A DNA stretch of 64,000 bases, taken from Megalobrama amblycephala. Lineage: Eukaryota > Chordata > Actinopteri > Cypriniformes > Xenocyprididae. The notes beneath the pieces were generated by a model. It searched no databases. It was not told the origin of the DNA and saw only the letters and a program-made list of their open reading frames with translations. The position numbers and the translations under genes were made by a program. Positions within the stretch are counted from its first letter, which is position 1. Each line of letters opens with the position of its first letter. The DNA lies in contig NC_063049.1 in the NCBI RefSeq assembly GCF_018812025.1, positions 41,095,503 through 41,159,502 of the forward strand. The letters run 5' to 3'. This document shows, piece after piece, positions 1 to 12,084 of this stretch.

Positions 1-329
1 ACAAACTTGAAATAAATACCCAACATTCAACATAAACATTCCAGTGTGCATTATCGATTAGTTCGCATTGCCAATTAAATTCAGGGAATTCTTCTTTCCC
101 AATTCATAAGGTCATTCTTACTTTTTGTTCATAAAAAAAAAAAAAAAACACACAAACAATAATTTACGATAAAAGTATACACATTACTTTGTTAAAATTA
201 ATATAAAATGTCTCTGTACATTGCAAGGTATTTTAAAAAATGATAATTTGCATGCTTTTTATAACTATTAAAAAGGATAGATATTAAAAATACTGTTCTG
301 TTAAAAGTCCTACTTTTTTTTTTACAGTG
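1..329. other. AT-rich stretch, nothing recognised
   Basis: AT-rich sequence with a poly-A run near 128-147. I see no exon, RNA gene or repeat that I can name. If a gene leaves the window leftwards from about 666, this would be its first intron. Confidence 0.4.
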
Positions 330-760
330 TAGTTAGAAGCGTTGCTCAGTTTCAGCACCTCGGACAGCGTCAGTATCGCGCTCGAGACTCGAAGTCTCTG
401 ACACCTCCATCACTAATAATCACCGGCTTTGACCCAGCGCACACTTCAGCGCACTAAACAAACTCCAGGATTCACCATAAATCCACAGCAACCATCAGAA
501 CTCATTTCCCCTCCATTCGGCAGGTCTGAGCTGTCAACCGTTCTTCAGCGAGAAGTGAGAGAAACGCATTTCACCTACCGGTTTGGTAGTCTCCATCCTC
601 CGGACTCGCGCTGCCGTGAGTGAGTGTGTGAGAGAATGAGCCCGAATCCTCTGCGCCACGAAACATGATGGTGGAAGCCGTTACATGACAAGCGCGTCGT
701 CCAATCACATGTGTCTCTGGGAGACACACAGCCAATCAGCAGTAAGACAAGCTACTCTGT
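330..760 (-). promoter_or_regulatory. Putative CpG-containing promoter and first exon of a leftward gene
   Basis: This stretch is clearly richer in G, C and CpG than its surroundings. Two CCAAT motifs (from 701 and from 732) are placed as NF-Y sites would be for a promoter firing leftwards. On the minus strand an ATG at 666-664 opens a short reading frame (starting MFRGAEDSGSFSH) that runs 88 nt to a donor-like G|GTAGGTG with the exon ending at 579; without splicing it hits a stop at once. I do not recognise the peptide. It may be a noncoding first exon with the ATG irrelevant. A plus-strand donor-like GTGAGTG near 615 means the opposite orientation cannot be excluded. Confidence 0.3.
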
Positions 761-1100
761 TTTGCATAGCAAGGTTGATTGACGTTTTGAAAAAAAAAAA
801 AAAAAAATCTAATTATTTCAGTAATTTGAAAGAAATACATAAAACAAACATATTTGTGTTTAACATTAATTCAAGTATATAGCACTGGGCAAAATAATGT
901 AAATAAAAATACAGCAACATTTCACACAAATTAGTTTTTTTTTTCACACATTTCACACATATTTGTTTTGTTTTTTTCATACATTTCACACATATTAGTT
1001 TTTTTTTTCACACATATTTGGTTTTTCAAAGTACCATCTGATTTCTTTTTTTGTTCATTTTCTTGATCAAATATATATTAAAATAAACCGAAATATGACA
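761..1100. other. AT-rich stretch, nothing recognised
   Basis: Contains a poly-A run (788-806) and several short repeats of a CACACATTT motif (about 920-1020). No gene is supported. Confidence 0.4.
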
Positions 1101-1114
1101 ATACCTGTAAAGCA

Positions 1115-1204
<90 letters not shown>

Positions 1205-1284
1205 GCACACACACACACTGTGAAAATATATATGTCGTGAAATTAATTATATATATATATATATGTATTTATTTAATATATCAT

Positions 1285-1358
<74 letters not shown>

Positions 1359-1456
1359 GTGAAATTAATTACATGTATATACATACAAATTATATAAAAC
1401 ATATACAAATATAAATTAACGTGTAATATAAAATATAAAAACGTGTCCCTACCTTT

Positions 1457-1503
<47 letters not shown>

Positions 1504-1535
1504 TATATATGTGTGTGTGTGTGTGTGTGTGCAAT
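1100..1535. repeat. (TA)n and (TG)n microsatellite cluster
   Basis: Long pure TA runs lie at about 1118-1203, 1284-1355 and 1464-1499, with a TG run near 1509-1532. The apparent reading frames through here encode only YIYIYI or HTHTHT repeats and are not genes. Confidence 0.95.
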
Positions 1536-3900
1536 TTATTATATACAATTTATTATATAAAAACGTAATTACATAATAACATTTATAAATTATAAAATAC
1601 ATTTGCTTTTTGAAAACAGTCATATATATTTTTAAAACGTTTTATAAAATCATGTCAAATGAAAGCCAGTCTTCATTATTTTAATTATTGAATTGATTGT
1701 TTTAATGTAATTATCTTTCATTTGATATATTATTATTTCAGTGAACTGTAACTATCATTAAAAAAAAACAAAAAAAAACAGTACCTTACCAACCTAAACA
1801 TCTTATGGAGATTTTTTTCACTGTTGTTATACAGAATAAATCAACGTGAATTACACTATGGAGTTGCTTTCACCTGTTCTGACCCTTATTGTATGCAATT
1901 CTTGAGAATAATTTACCCAGCACACATGTGCTAATAATAATTAGTCACAGTTACCTCCATGCAGTCCATCTCAGAGCAGATGGACACGTCCGTGAGGTCA
2001 GCGGCCATCTAAAGTGCAGCAGAGGTCTGTCAGGTGCGGCTGCATTAACACCAGTAATCTAATAGAGTTAACTGCCTTATACAGAGACTATCTGCTCTAC
2101 ACACACACACTCAACAGTACTGCATCTATAACTCCACAACTGACTTAGAAAGATTAGTGTAAAACACATACACTATATATTTCAACTATATTTAGACATA
2201 AGAAAGAGGTTATACATGTGGGGCTATATATCTACCCTCCTGATAATGCTTAGCATTTCCAGCTCATCCATCTAAGAGCGGTATTAGTCAGCTCTTTTAT
2301 TCATCTGGGGTAGGCAGGACAAGTGGATTAGGCCTCCTCCAGAGTTTATTGCCTCAGAGGATGTCATTATTACAAGAGTATTATTCTAATTTTCTCTTTA
2401 ATGCTTTGGAAAAGTTTTGAGATGACGCTAATGCACAAAGCTTATTTGGGAGAGAGGAAGTCATTTAAAGCATTTGAAGTTTTATACTTGGATAGTGAAG
2501 GAAAAGCATCAGGTGTCTGGAGTTCATGTGAGCACTTTCAAACATGTTTGAAGTCATTTACATAAACACACCCAAACCATGTCCATATAAGGGCATTCCG
2601 CACACCGCTTTCTTTCGTCACTCTTAGCAAACATGACGATCTCTAAAGACACGATCTCACCTGAGAGCAGTGCAGCCAGACCCTCAAAACAAGTTCAAAT
2701 GCAATAAACACCTTTCATACAGACATTACAGACCTCTGATTAGGGCTGTTTTTCTATATAGTAGGGTAATATGCGATTTCGGATGCAGCCCCATACTACC
2801 ATTTGTGTTATTTCAGAGTTTTAATTAATTGCATGAGTAGGTGTGTCAAACTGCTGTTGTAAATGAGTTGACTTACAGTTTTTTTTTTTAATAACAGATC
2901 TCATGAAATATTCTATTTTTGTGCTAAATGATTTGAACTAGGTCAAAGGATAATGATTGCTAAAATGATGATGAATTAAAGTAATTGTGCAGAATTGCCA
3001 TGGTAACAAAGCAACCAAGCACTGGCATTTTTAATTCTGTTTTCTAAGAAAAAGAAACAGTTTACCAAAATGTCGTCTTTAATTCCATGGGAAAAGCTGA
3101 AATTTTAATAATGCATTGGTCAATCTTTCCCATGCAATTACAATCAAATTTGGACTGGAGCTTTGAAGCTTCAAATAAAGAAATAAATCCATATGACTCA
3201 CAATATTCAAAATAGCATAATGTCACATGATAGCTTTGTGTGAGGAAGACCAGACAGAAATATAAAATGTTTATTAAAAAGATGGATATCTGTTCTAGTT
3301 CTCCAGCGATGTCTGATCTCTGAATAAATCTTTCTTTTGAATCACAGAATTAGTTGATCGGATTTACAGTCTAAATGATTTGTTCATGAATCAAACTGAT
3401 CTGAATTAACTGATGAAGAGTATTGATAAACACTGACACAGAGTTTAAAAGCTCCAACTGAGAGTAAAAATGGGTGTTGGCGAGTTATGAAATGGTGTCG
3501 CTCGCCAGTTGGCTGGAAACATTTTTATGAATTCCAACAGTGCATAAACGTGAACGTGAATGATGCTCTATGCATTTGACGGGCCAGAACTGTATGTTTG
3601 ACTCTTGAAAATGTAAATATTCCAGCGCAAAGAGATGTGAAAGGGAGCTCATGTAGTTACTTGCATGCTGTGTGGAAAGTTTTGTGCGCACACATCCGTA
3701 GCACGCACACAGAAAGCCGCGTCTCAGACAGCGTGCAAATACAATGAGCTCTCTTTCACATCTTCTTGCACTTGAGTGGACAAATTGTCAAAAATAGTGT
3801 GTATCCCAGTAAACATAGCCATGTTTCCAGTTATGTCTTAAGTGAATGTAAACAGTTGAGAAAGTGTGTACAGAATCAATATGTTAGATCTGTGCATTCA
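1536..3900. other. Intergenic stretch without recognised features
   Basis: Moderately AT-rich DNA downstream of xirp2. No convincing exon, RNA gene or complete transposon is seen on either strand; the short open frames lack splice context and familiar motifs. Confidence 0.4.
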
Positions 3901-3907
3901 CTTTTAA

Positions 3908-4874
3908 AGGTGCCCTAGAACCAGTTTTTACATCTAATATAAGTCTAAGGTGTCCCCTGAATGTGTCTGTGAAGTTTCAGCTCAAAATACCCCATAGATT
4001 TTTTTTTTATTAATTTTTTTAACTGCCTATTTTGGGGCATAATTAACTATGCACCAATTCAGGCTGCGGCCCCTTTAAATCGCACACTCCCTGCCCCCCG
4101 ATCTCTCGACTATAATACAGTGCATTTACAAAGTTCACACAGCTAATATAACCCTCAAATGGATCTTTACAAGATGTTCATCATGCATACTGCATGTATG
4201 CGTCAGATCATGTGAGTATAGCATTTATTTGGATTTTTACATTTGATTCTGAATGAGTTTGAGGCTGTGCTCCGTGGCTAACGGGCTAATGCTACACTAT
4301 TGGAGAGATTTATAAAGAATGAAGATGTGTTTATGCATTATACAGACTGCAAGTGTTTAATAATGAAAATAGCGACGGCTCTCTTGTCTCCGTGAATACA
4401 GTAGGAAACGATGGTAACTTTAACCACATTTAACAGTACATTAGCAACATGCTAACGAAACATTTAAAAAGACAATTCACAAATATCACTAAAAATATCA
4501 TGTTATCATGGATCATGTCAGTTATTATTGCTCCATCTGCCATTTTTCGCTATTGTTCTTGCTTGCTTACCTAGTCTGATGATTCAGCTGTGCACAGATC
4601 CAGACGTTAATACTGGCTGCCCTTGTCTAATGCTTGAACATGGGCTGGCATATGCAAATATTGGGGGCGTACATATTAATGATCCCAACTGTTACATAAC
4701 AGATGGTGTTATGTTGAGATTCGCCTGTTCTTCGGAGGTTTTTTAAACAAATGAGATTTATATAAGAAGGAGGAAACAATGGAGTTTGAGACTCACTGTA
4801 TGTCATTTCCATGTACTGGACTCTTGTTATTCAACTATGCCAAGATAAATTCAATTTTTAATTCTAGGGCACCT
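3908..4874. mobile_element. TTAA-flanked non-autonomous DNA transposon, family A copy 1
   Basis: The element begins AGGTGCCCTAGAA and ends with its inverse TTCTAGGGCACCT. TTAA stands directly on each side (3904-3907 and 4875-4878). Two more copies of the same roughly 0.95-kb sequence occur at 46475-47397 and 60846-61799. TTAA target duplications are typical of Kolobok and piggyBac superfamilies; which one mobilised this family cannot be told from the ends alone. The internal open frame near 4528-4746 exists in two copies but has no recognised domain. Confidence 0.85.
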
Positions 4875-4878
4875 TTAA

Positions 4879-6890
4879 GTCACCGGCCGGTGGCAGGTGC
4901 AGTAAAAAGTTAGTTTTAGGCCCTGCGACTGACATATGATTTTATATGACTATATTGATGCCAATTTTGTGTGGCCAAATTTTATAATACATTAAAATCC
5001 TTTTTGAAGACTGAAAGCTCCTGTAAATGCATGAAAAAATGTCTATTTTACTTGATAAAATCCTCATAACAAGTTGCTCTAACACATTTTAAGTACATTT
5101 TTCTGTTACTGCTCTGTTACCTGTTATCAAGTAAAAATATTACATAATTACATTTATGTAATTTCACATATAGAAATAAGTAAAAATCTACTTAACTACG
5201 TTAAGTAAACTTAACAAAATTAACTTTTTACTCAAATAATATAACATTGAATTAAACCATGCTTTTAAAGTGTATGATTTACTTAGAAACATGTAAGTAA
5301 ATAATACAATAGACATTGTGTAGACACCATATTTACATAATAGAAGTAATGCAGCACTCACCTGAACACAGAGACTTCAATACACTATGACAGTAACATT
5401 CAATAGATCATTTTTGGGTGTGAACATGTCATTTTGAGTAGAAAATTATCTCCAGATGTCACAAAATCTCAAGTTACTAAACCTAACAACAAAAGCAATG
5501 ATAAAACTGTAAATACAGCAAAAAAAAAAAAAAGTATTAATTATTCATGCATCAGTGCATGATGGGAACACCAGTTTCAGAAAAGTTGAGTAGGTTTTAC
5601 TTAATTTTATATGGTTGATATTTACGCTTTAATTTCTACATGCTTGAATTGAGTACTAATATAGATTTTACTTTAGTTTTTTCAATTCTTGCCTGAACTT
5701 TTTCATGTAGAAATTACACTTTCATCTTTTGTGTGAACTATTCCTTTAAAGTTATTTTAATAAAACTTAGTATGAGATTCCTGTAAGGAAGGTGAACTCC
5801 ATTCTTCTCTGTACTGTCTGACAGCATCTCTGTGGAAGATGGGCTTTGCTCAATGATTCATGTGCTCTTGGAGGTTTTATGAAAGCACAAAGACAGATAA
5901 GACGCATCATATTTATCCAGCCAGACACATCCAAGTGTGTGTGTGAGATGCGGGTAACTAACTTTAAATGCAAAGGGAAGCTGAAAAGTGCTGCTTTCCA
6001 TCTTTCTTTCTCGTCTCATTGCCGTTTTCCACTCCTGTCAGCTGAATGGCTCCGATTACCTCATATCCTGCAGAGACGAAAGGCCAAAGGATTTCACAGT
6101 ATTAAATGACTTGGTACAGTAGCCTAAACATGAGAGTGCTTAGTAATTGAGATAAATGATCCAGGGATGGTTTTTGACATCTATAGTAGGTGGATTGCTG
6201 GGTTATATAAACACATTTCAGATGTTCTATAGTGAGTCCAGAGAAGTATGGAGAACTAATACAAGCATCACATTTGAGGCGAACACATGATACATCCACA
6301 TCAGTAAGAAACCATAGATAATTCAGACCAAGAGCTTGTGAGACATATTCAGCTCTTCCAGAATTCATTCATTTTTAAAGGGAATGTACTTCACTTAGGA
6401 CAGTTCTATATCTATATATAGGATTCTTAGTTAAAGTATGTACTAATGTGGCATGCAATACAAAACTGATAACATAAACAATGCTACATTAAATGTTCAA
6501 TAAAACGATTATATTTTAACTCTTTCCCCGCCAGCATGTTATTAAAAACTTGTCAGCCACTACCAGCATTTTTGATAATTTTCACAAAGCATTCATGGCC
6601 CCCAAAATATTTTGTTGTATGAATATCTGAACATGCTATATATAATATAATGTACGATGATCGCGTTATTTTACATGTGCATAAAGCAATGCTTCTATTG
6701 CTTGTTTTTGCTTCTCTTCCACCTGTTTTGATCAAGAGATTCTGTACTCTTTCAGAAGATGCATAATAGCGCCCCCTACCATATAACAGTGAAAAACATG
6801 GATTGCAGTAAATTTCCGTCAATGGCAGGGAAGCGTTGTGTCAGAAATTATGGAAAATTCCATCAATGGTGAATGAAATTAAACATTTTC
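4879..6890. other. Intergenic stretch without recognised features
   Basis: Unique-looking AT-rich DNA. Several short open frames (for example 5846-6109) lack any recognised motif. I see no RNA gene or complete mobile element. Confidence 0.4.
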
Positions 6891-6897
6891 TTTGTTT

Positions 6898-7388
6898 TTG
6901 TTTAAATAAGTATGTTTTTCAAAGAAGTCTTTTATGCTCACCAAAGCTGCATTTATTTGATCATACATAAAGTAGAAACATTTATATTGCAAAATATTAT
7001 TACAATTTAAAATAGCTGTTTCTGTGTGAATATATTATAAAATGTAATTTATTCCTGTGATCAAAGCTGAAATTTCAGCATCATTACTCCATTCTTCAGT
7101 GTCACATGATCCATCAGAAATCATTCTAATATGCTGATTGCTTTCTTTCTTACTATTATCAATGTTAAAAACAATTGTGCTGCTTAATATTTTTGTGTAA
7201 ACTGTTATACAATATTTTTCAGGATTCCTTGATTAATTGAAAGAACTCAAATGAACACCATTTATTTGACATACAAATCTTTTGCAACATTATAAATGTC
7301 TTTACACTGTCACTTCTGATACATTTAATGCATCCATGCTGGATAAACGTATTGATTTATTTCAAAAAGATTACTGAATGGTAGTGTA
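6898..7388 (+). repeat. Interspersed repeat family C, copy 1
   Basis: The stretch carries the string GTAATTTATTCCTGTGATCA and a downstream part ending TGGTAGTGT. The same sequence recurs at about 32404, 43330, 44940 (inverted) and 46340-47632 in this window. Better copies have ends resembling ACACTACCGTTCAAAAGTTT and its inverse, so it is probably an old non-autonomous DNA transposon. I cannot assign the superfamily. Confidence 0.7.
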
Positions 7389-7917
7389 TGTTCTTATTTA
7401 CTTGTTTATTCACAATACAAATGAGATCAGATATGTTCCAGATGAATCAAAAGAGTTCACATACCATTTGATCATGACCCTTACCCCTATAATGTCCTGT
7501 TGGCGAGGGATGAGTGTATTTTCAGATCTTGAAGCTGCTGCTGCTGCTGTAAAAGAGCGCTGATTGTTCCAACTTCCATCAATCTAGTACTTCTCCCTAA
7601 GGCGACTGTACAGCATGAGCTATTGATTTACAACAGTCTTACGGGTTTGTTTAAACCACTACACCTTGAAATTCTCACTGTGAGTGATGCAGGGGGATTT
7701 CAGTTAAAGCACAATAACAGCTGAAGTGCAGTTGAAATGACCAGTAGTTCATGTGATCATGTGTCAGCACGGTTTATTTCAAAGGTCTCTCTCGTTGATG
7801 CTCAAAAGAGTAAGCTACTGCTCCATGAAAAAGGTTTTCAAGTAAAATGCTTCACTCTGTAGAGTTGTGCTAAATTAGAAAAAACGAAAATAGCCTCGAT
7901 GCACTATAGTTATTTAA

Positions 7918-8619
7918 AGGGGACCTATAATACCCCTTTTAAAAGATGTAATATAAGTCTCTGGTGTCCCCAGAATGTGTCTGAAGTTTCAGCTCAAAAT
8001 ACCCCACAGATCATTTATTATAGCTTGTCAAATTTGCCCCTATTTGGGTGTGAGCAAAAACACGTCGTTTTTGTGTGTCCCTTTAAATGCAAATGAGCTG
8101 CTGCTCCCGGCTGCTTTCCAAAAGAGGGCGGAGCTTTAACAGCTCAACAACAACAAAGCTGGAGAATCTCACACAGCCAAAATGAGGATTGTCAGTAACG
8201 GTGTTCAGCCTTACATTGTTCAAACCGGAGTCGACACTGATGGAGAGACTCAGGAAGAAGTTACAACTTTTAGAATGAAACTGGACGTTTCTGAATGGTT
8301 AGTTGCTGTGGAGTTGATTCAACTCATCGACTAGCATGTGCCGTCATGTTAATCTTTTATGCAAATCCAGCATTGAATTGACCCTCGTTTGTGAAGCAAC
8401 AACACTCTACTACAACAACTCTTCCTCTTCTCTAAAGCAGCACAATATGGCCTCACCCCCTTTGTTGTGTGTTCTCGGGGGCGGGGTTTATGTAAATTTT
8501 ACGGTTAGTGATGTCACTAACTTTGAGTGTTGTAACTTTGCAGATGTTGTTTATGCTCAAACAGCAACATTACACACTAACTAAAGTTTAAAAAAGTGAA
8601 ATCATAATCAACCACCCCT
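7918..8619. mobile_element. TTAA-flanked non-autonomous transposon, family B copy 1
   Basis: TTAA (7914-7917) precedes AGGGGACCTATAATACC and the far end reads ACCACCCCT followed by TTAA (8620-8623). From about 30 bases inside, it shares a module of about 70 bp with family A (GATGTAATATAAGTCT through CAGCTCAAAATACCCCA). At about 8181-8305 lies an exon-like open stretch (MRIVSNGVQPYIVQTGVDTD) that is repeated nearly unchanged in copy 2 near 26618-26743. That stretch looks like a remnant of a protein-coding exon from an autonomous relative. Confidence 0.8.
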
Positions 8620-8623
8620 TTAA

Positions 8624-9890
8624 ACCACATGAAAGTGAGTAAATGTCAGAAATTTCATTTACATTTCAAATTTAAAAAAAAATGAACCTGAATGCATAAA
8701 CATCAAGATGTCTTTATTGTAATTCCATTATTAAATTAGCAAGACCTCTTTGTGAACCAGCCCAACTCAATTTAACAATCAGGGATTGTCCAGTACAAAT
8801 CATAGAAGACAACTCTAAAAAGATCATTTTCCTCACAAAATATTTTCTGTTTAGAGAGAGAAGGACATACACTTCTATTATAAACAAGACAAGAGATTTA
8901 CAAATGTGTGTTTTGTTCATCTTCCTCCCACACAGCACTCCAGGTGCTGCACAGGAAGAAGTAAAAAAAAAAAAAAAAAAAAAAAAAATGTTGAAATGTG
9001 GAAAGAATCATCAGGATACAGTATAATCTTATAAAGCATACAAAAATATAGGGATGCAAATCTAAAGAGTTCAATTTACTGATAAATTGTCTTCTCTCCA
9101 TGGACATGAATAAATGTATTGTAAAAAATCTATTTCTACTAAAGAAAAGCAGATACCAATTTTATATCATTTTATAATTCCTAAATAGAACTGAAAGGTT
9201 TTGCACCATTTTTGAATTGGTAAAATGGACAGACATACAGAAGATTTAGAGCGGACCCTCATATTTGGCACCTAATAATTGAATATCATATTACAACTAA
9301 ACTTTGAACACTGAAATAACTGAAATTGTCAAATTGCTGCATTACAAATCTCAGATTTTAACTGACTTCCCAACAACTCCCCACAACTGCACAAGTGTGA
9401 ATCATGAAATAATGCCCAGGTCACATCTCAACCGAAATAAATTAATAAATTACAAAACAAAACACAGAAATTTTATTCTGCATAAAAAAATAAATAAAAA
9501 AATAAAAAAAATAAAGCCTATTTTTAGAAGCAATAAGATCATTTGCATAATGTAATTTTAATGATTATTAAACAACCCAATTAAATAAAATATATATTAC
9601 TATATATAATACAATTTTATTTTAGATTTAAATCAGAATAAAGACCACAACAAATACGATAATATATAAAGACTATATCTTATTATTTTATTTACAACAA
9701 TGAAAATGGGCTTTTTTATTTATTTATTTATTGAAAATAGGGAGATAATTGTTTAACTTAAAAATATTGTCACGATAAAAAAAAAAACAGGCTTTATTTT
9801 CTTTATTTATGCAAAGTATTATTTCACCATTTTTTCCTTTTGATTATGGGGTATAATTTATGGAAACTTGATTTCGCAATGAAATAAAAA
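8624..9890. other. AT-rich 3' flank of xirp2, no gene recognised
   Basis: AT-rich DNA with a poly-A run near 8963-8988. A canonical minus-strand AATAAA is found near 8712-8717 and others near 9790-9805, any of which could end a long xirp2 3' UTR. The short open frames have no recognisable content. Confidence 0.35.
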
Positions 9891-9892
9891 AT

Positions 9893-10415
9893 AAAAGTTT
9901 ATATCTCACAATTCTGACTTTTTTCTCAGAATTACAAGATATAATCTCACAATTGCGAGTTATAAAGTCAGAATTTTTAGTTATAAAGTCAGAATTTTTA
10001 GTTATAAAGTCAGAATTGTGTGATATAAAGTCAGAATTGTGAGTTATAAAGTCAGAATTGTGTATTATAAAGTCAGAATTGTGTTATAAAGTCAGAATTG
10101 TGAGATATAAAGTCAGAATTGTGTGATATACAGTCAGAATTGTGTGATATAAAGTCAGAATTGTGAGTTATAAAGTCAGAATTGTGTGATATAAAGTCAG
10201 AATTGTGAGTTATAAAGTCAGAATTGTGTGATATAAAGTCAGAATTGTGTTATAAAGTCAGAATTCCGATTTATAAAGTCAGAATTGTGTATTATAAAGT
10301 CAGAATTGTGTTATAAAGTCAGAATTTTGTGATATAAAGTCAGAATTGCGAGTTATAAAGTCAGAATTGCAAGAAAAAAAAAGTCAGAATTGTGAGATAA
10401 AAAGCCGCAATTATC
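9893..10415. repeat. Minisatellite, about 21-bp unit, about 21 copies
   Basis: The core AAAGTCAGAATTGTGAGTTAT is repeated head to tail with variants (GTGATATA, GTATTATA, TTTTTAGTTATA). I count about 21 occurrences of AGTCAGAATT. It starts about 450 bp downstream of the xirp2 LIM-exon stop codon, so it may be transcribed as part of a 3' UTR. Confidence 0.95.
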
Positions 10416-10420
10416 TTTTT

Positions 10421-10426
10421 TTTATT
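10421..10426 (-). terminator. xirp2: Candidate polyadenylation signal for xirp2
   Basis: AATAAA on the minus strand, the first found about 440 nt after the xirp2 stop codon at 10867. It touches the minisatellite. Other AATAAA hexamers further downstream are equally possible, so the true 3' end is undecided. Confidence 0.3.
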
Positions 10427-10866
10427 TAGTGGCGGAAATAAGCTTCCATAATAACGTGACCTGGACATATTTTTGATTTATATTTTAGATTGGTTTCCAC
10501 GTTATCTTCATATTTCACTTTCTTATAGTTCTTTCTTTCAACATTACAAACAAACCCTCTGAACCTGCGTCTACTTTATACAGTATATACACAGCATATT
10601 TGTCATTTCCCACAATCCTTATCAACTTCCTGTTACCTTTTCACCTCCACTGTCTCTCTCTCCACCTTTCCTCGCCCGTCCAACGGCAAGATTTTCACCC
10701 TGCATTCGAAGCTCTTCATCATCGTGATGTGTCCTCGTGTTTCTAAAGTTCCCACAATACTTCACTGCTGTTGTGACATGCTTTGTGTGTTGCTGATAGA
10801 TGAGATGTCTCTCTCGCTCTCCCTGTTGCTCTTTCACCGCCGCCCCAAGGCCTTGTAGCACTCCTC

Positions 10867-11278
10867 CTAAAGTGTAGTCCTCTGAGATGCTTTCCGACGT
10901 TGGTGCTTAGGAGACTTTGAAGTCTCGCTCTTTGGGGGCCAAACGGGTTTCACTAATTTGACATCCTGATCCAAAGAGAAAGTTTTTTTCAGAGAGGCTG
11001 CTTGTGGAGGCCACACTACAGAAATTTTGTTAGGGCTTTGATCGGGTTTATTTGCTTCTTTTTCAAACGCGTCTGACAGTGAGCACATGCTACTTTGTGA
11101 AAGTGAATATCTCCAATCCGATCCTTCGTGGTTTGTATTCCCTGCATCCCGACCGCCCAGTAATTCCCTCTGCAATCCTTGACCAAATCCATCCTCGAAA
11201 TTCCCTTTAGACTTGAAGAGTTGTTTATAATGTGTCTGGCAGTATAAATGTCCATGGAGAGAAACAAAGTTTCCAAGG
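10867..11278 (-). CDS. xirp2: xirp2 terminal coding exon: second half of LIM domain and C-terminus
   Basis: This exon completes the LIM zinc-binding domain begun in the exon at 13204-13334. The acceptor is TTTTCTGACAG|C. The preceding exon ends in phase 2 (AG), so the junction codon is AGC and the protein reads [20 protein letters not shown], supplying the last two zinc ligands (C and H). After the LIM domain comes a tail of about 115 residues with basic and serine-rich stretches and two VWPP motifs ([10 protein letters not shown] and KPVWPPKSE), ending at the stop at 10867. LIM exons of this kind at the 3' end are characteristic of XIRP2 rather than XIRP1. This frame is reached only when the giant Xin-repeat exon is skipped. 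The 3' UTR boundary is not determined. Confidence 0.85.
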
Positions 11279-11517
11279 CTGTCAGAAAACAGAGTTTCAT
11301 AATTCATAAATCACAGAAAATATATTGAGCTGTCTGCATTTGCACAGTATGTAAATGAGAACTGCACTGTAAGCTTTCCATCCGAGTGGTTTTATGCAGG
11401 ATACTTTATCTTATAGTTACAAATAATAGCAATTTATGCAAAAATATCATTTTAGAATTAATTATGTTGGGATATTTACATTGTTAGACGTACTAGACTA
11501 TTTATCTTAATGTTAAG

Positions 11518-12023
11518 CAAAGTTGGGGGTAACGCATTACAAGTAACTTGAGTTATGTAATCAGATTACTTTTTCAAGTAACTAGTAAAGTAACACATTA
11601 CTTTTTCAATTTACAACAAAATATCTAAGCTACTTTTTCAAATAAGTAACGCAAGTTACTTTTTCACATTTATTGATTCTCTTGAGAGAAAGAAAGTGCA
11701 GAGGTGTTGTGTGCGCTGTGTGAACATGAGGCTAATTGTAGGTTTTTTTAGACTAAGGGCCCTGTCATACACCCGACACAATGCAGCGGCAGACAAGCGA
11801 CGCAAGTGATTTTTGCTAGTTTCAGCCCGACACAGTTATCATTTTCACGTCCAGCACCACAATATTCAAAGAGCAAATGCACTCACACCCATCTGTGTGC
11901 CCATGGGCGTGCTGGTATGATAAAGTGGTGTGTTCAGGTGCATTGTTGGCGTGTTGCTATTTTGAGGCAACTGAAATAGACTGCGCCACTGACCAACTGA
12001 AACCTGCTTTAAAGTCAATGGTG

Positions 12024-12084
<61 letters not shown>

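Noticed and set aside
1026..1623. Frames made of IYIYIY or HTHTHT
   Set aside because: Simple translation of (TA)n and (TG)n microsatellites.
4528..4746. Conserved small ORF (MLHLPFFA) in family A copies at 4528 and 47051
   Set aside because: Conservation is explained by the two copies of the transposon. The third copy near 61.5 kb has a frame change, and no domain is recognised, so I do not call a gene.
9893..10415. CRISPR-like array
   Set aside because: The units are head to tail with no unique spacers, in a vertebrate genome; it is a minisatellite.
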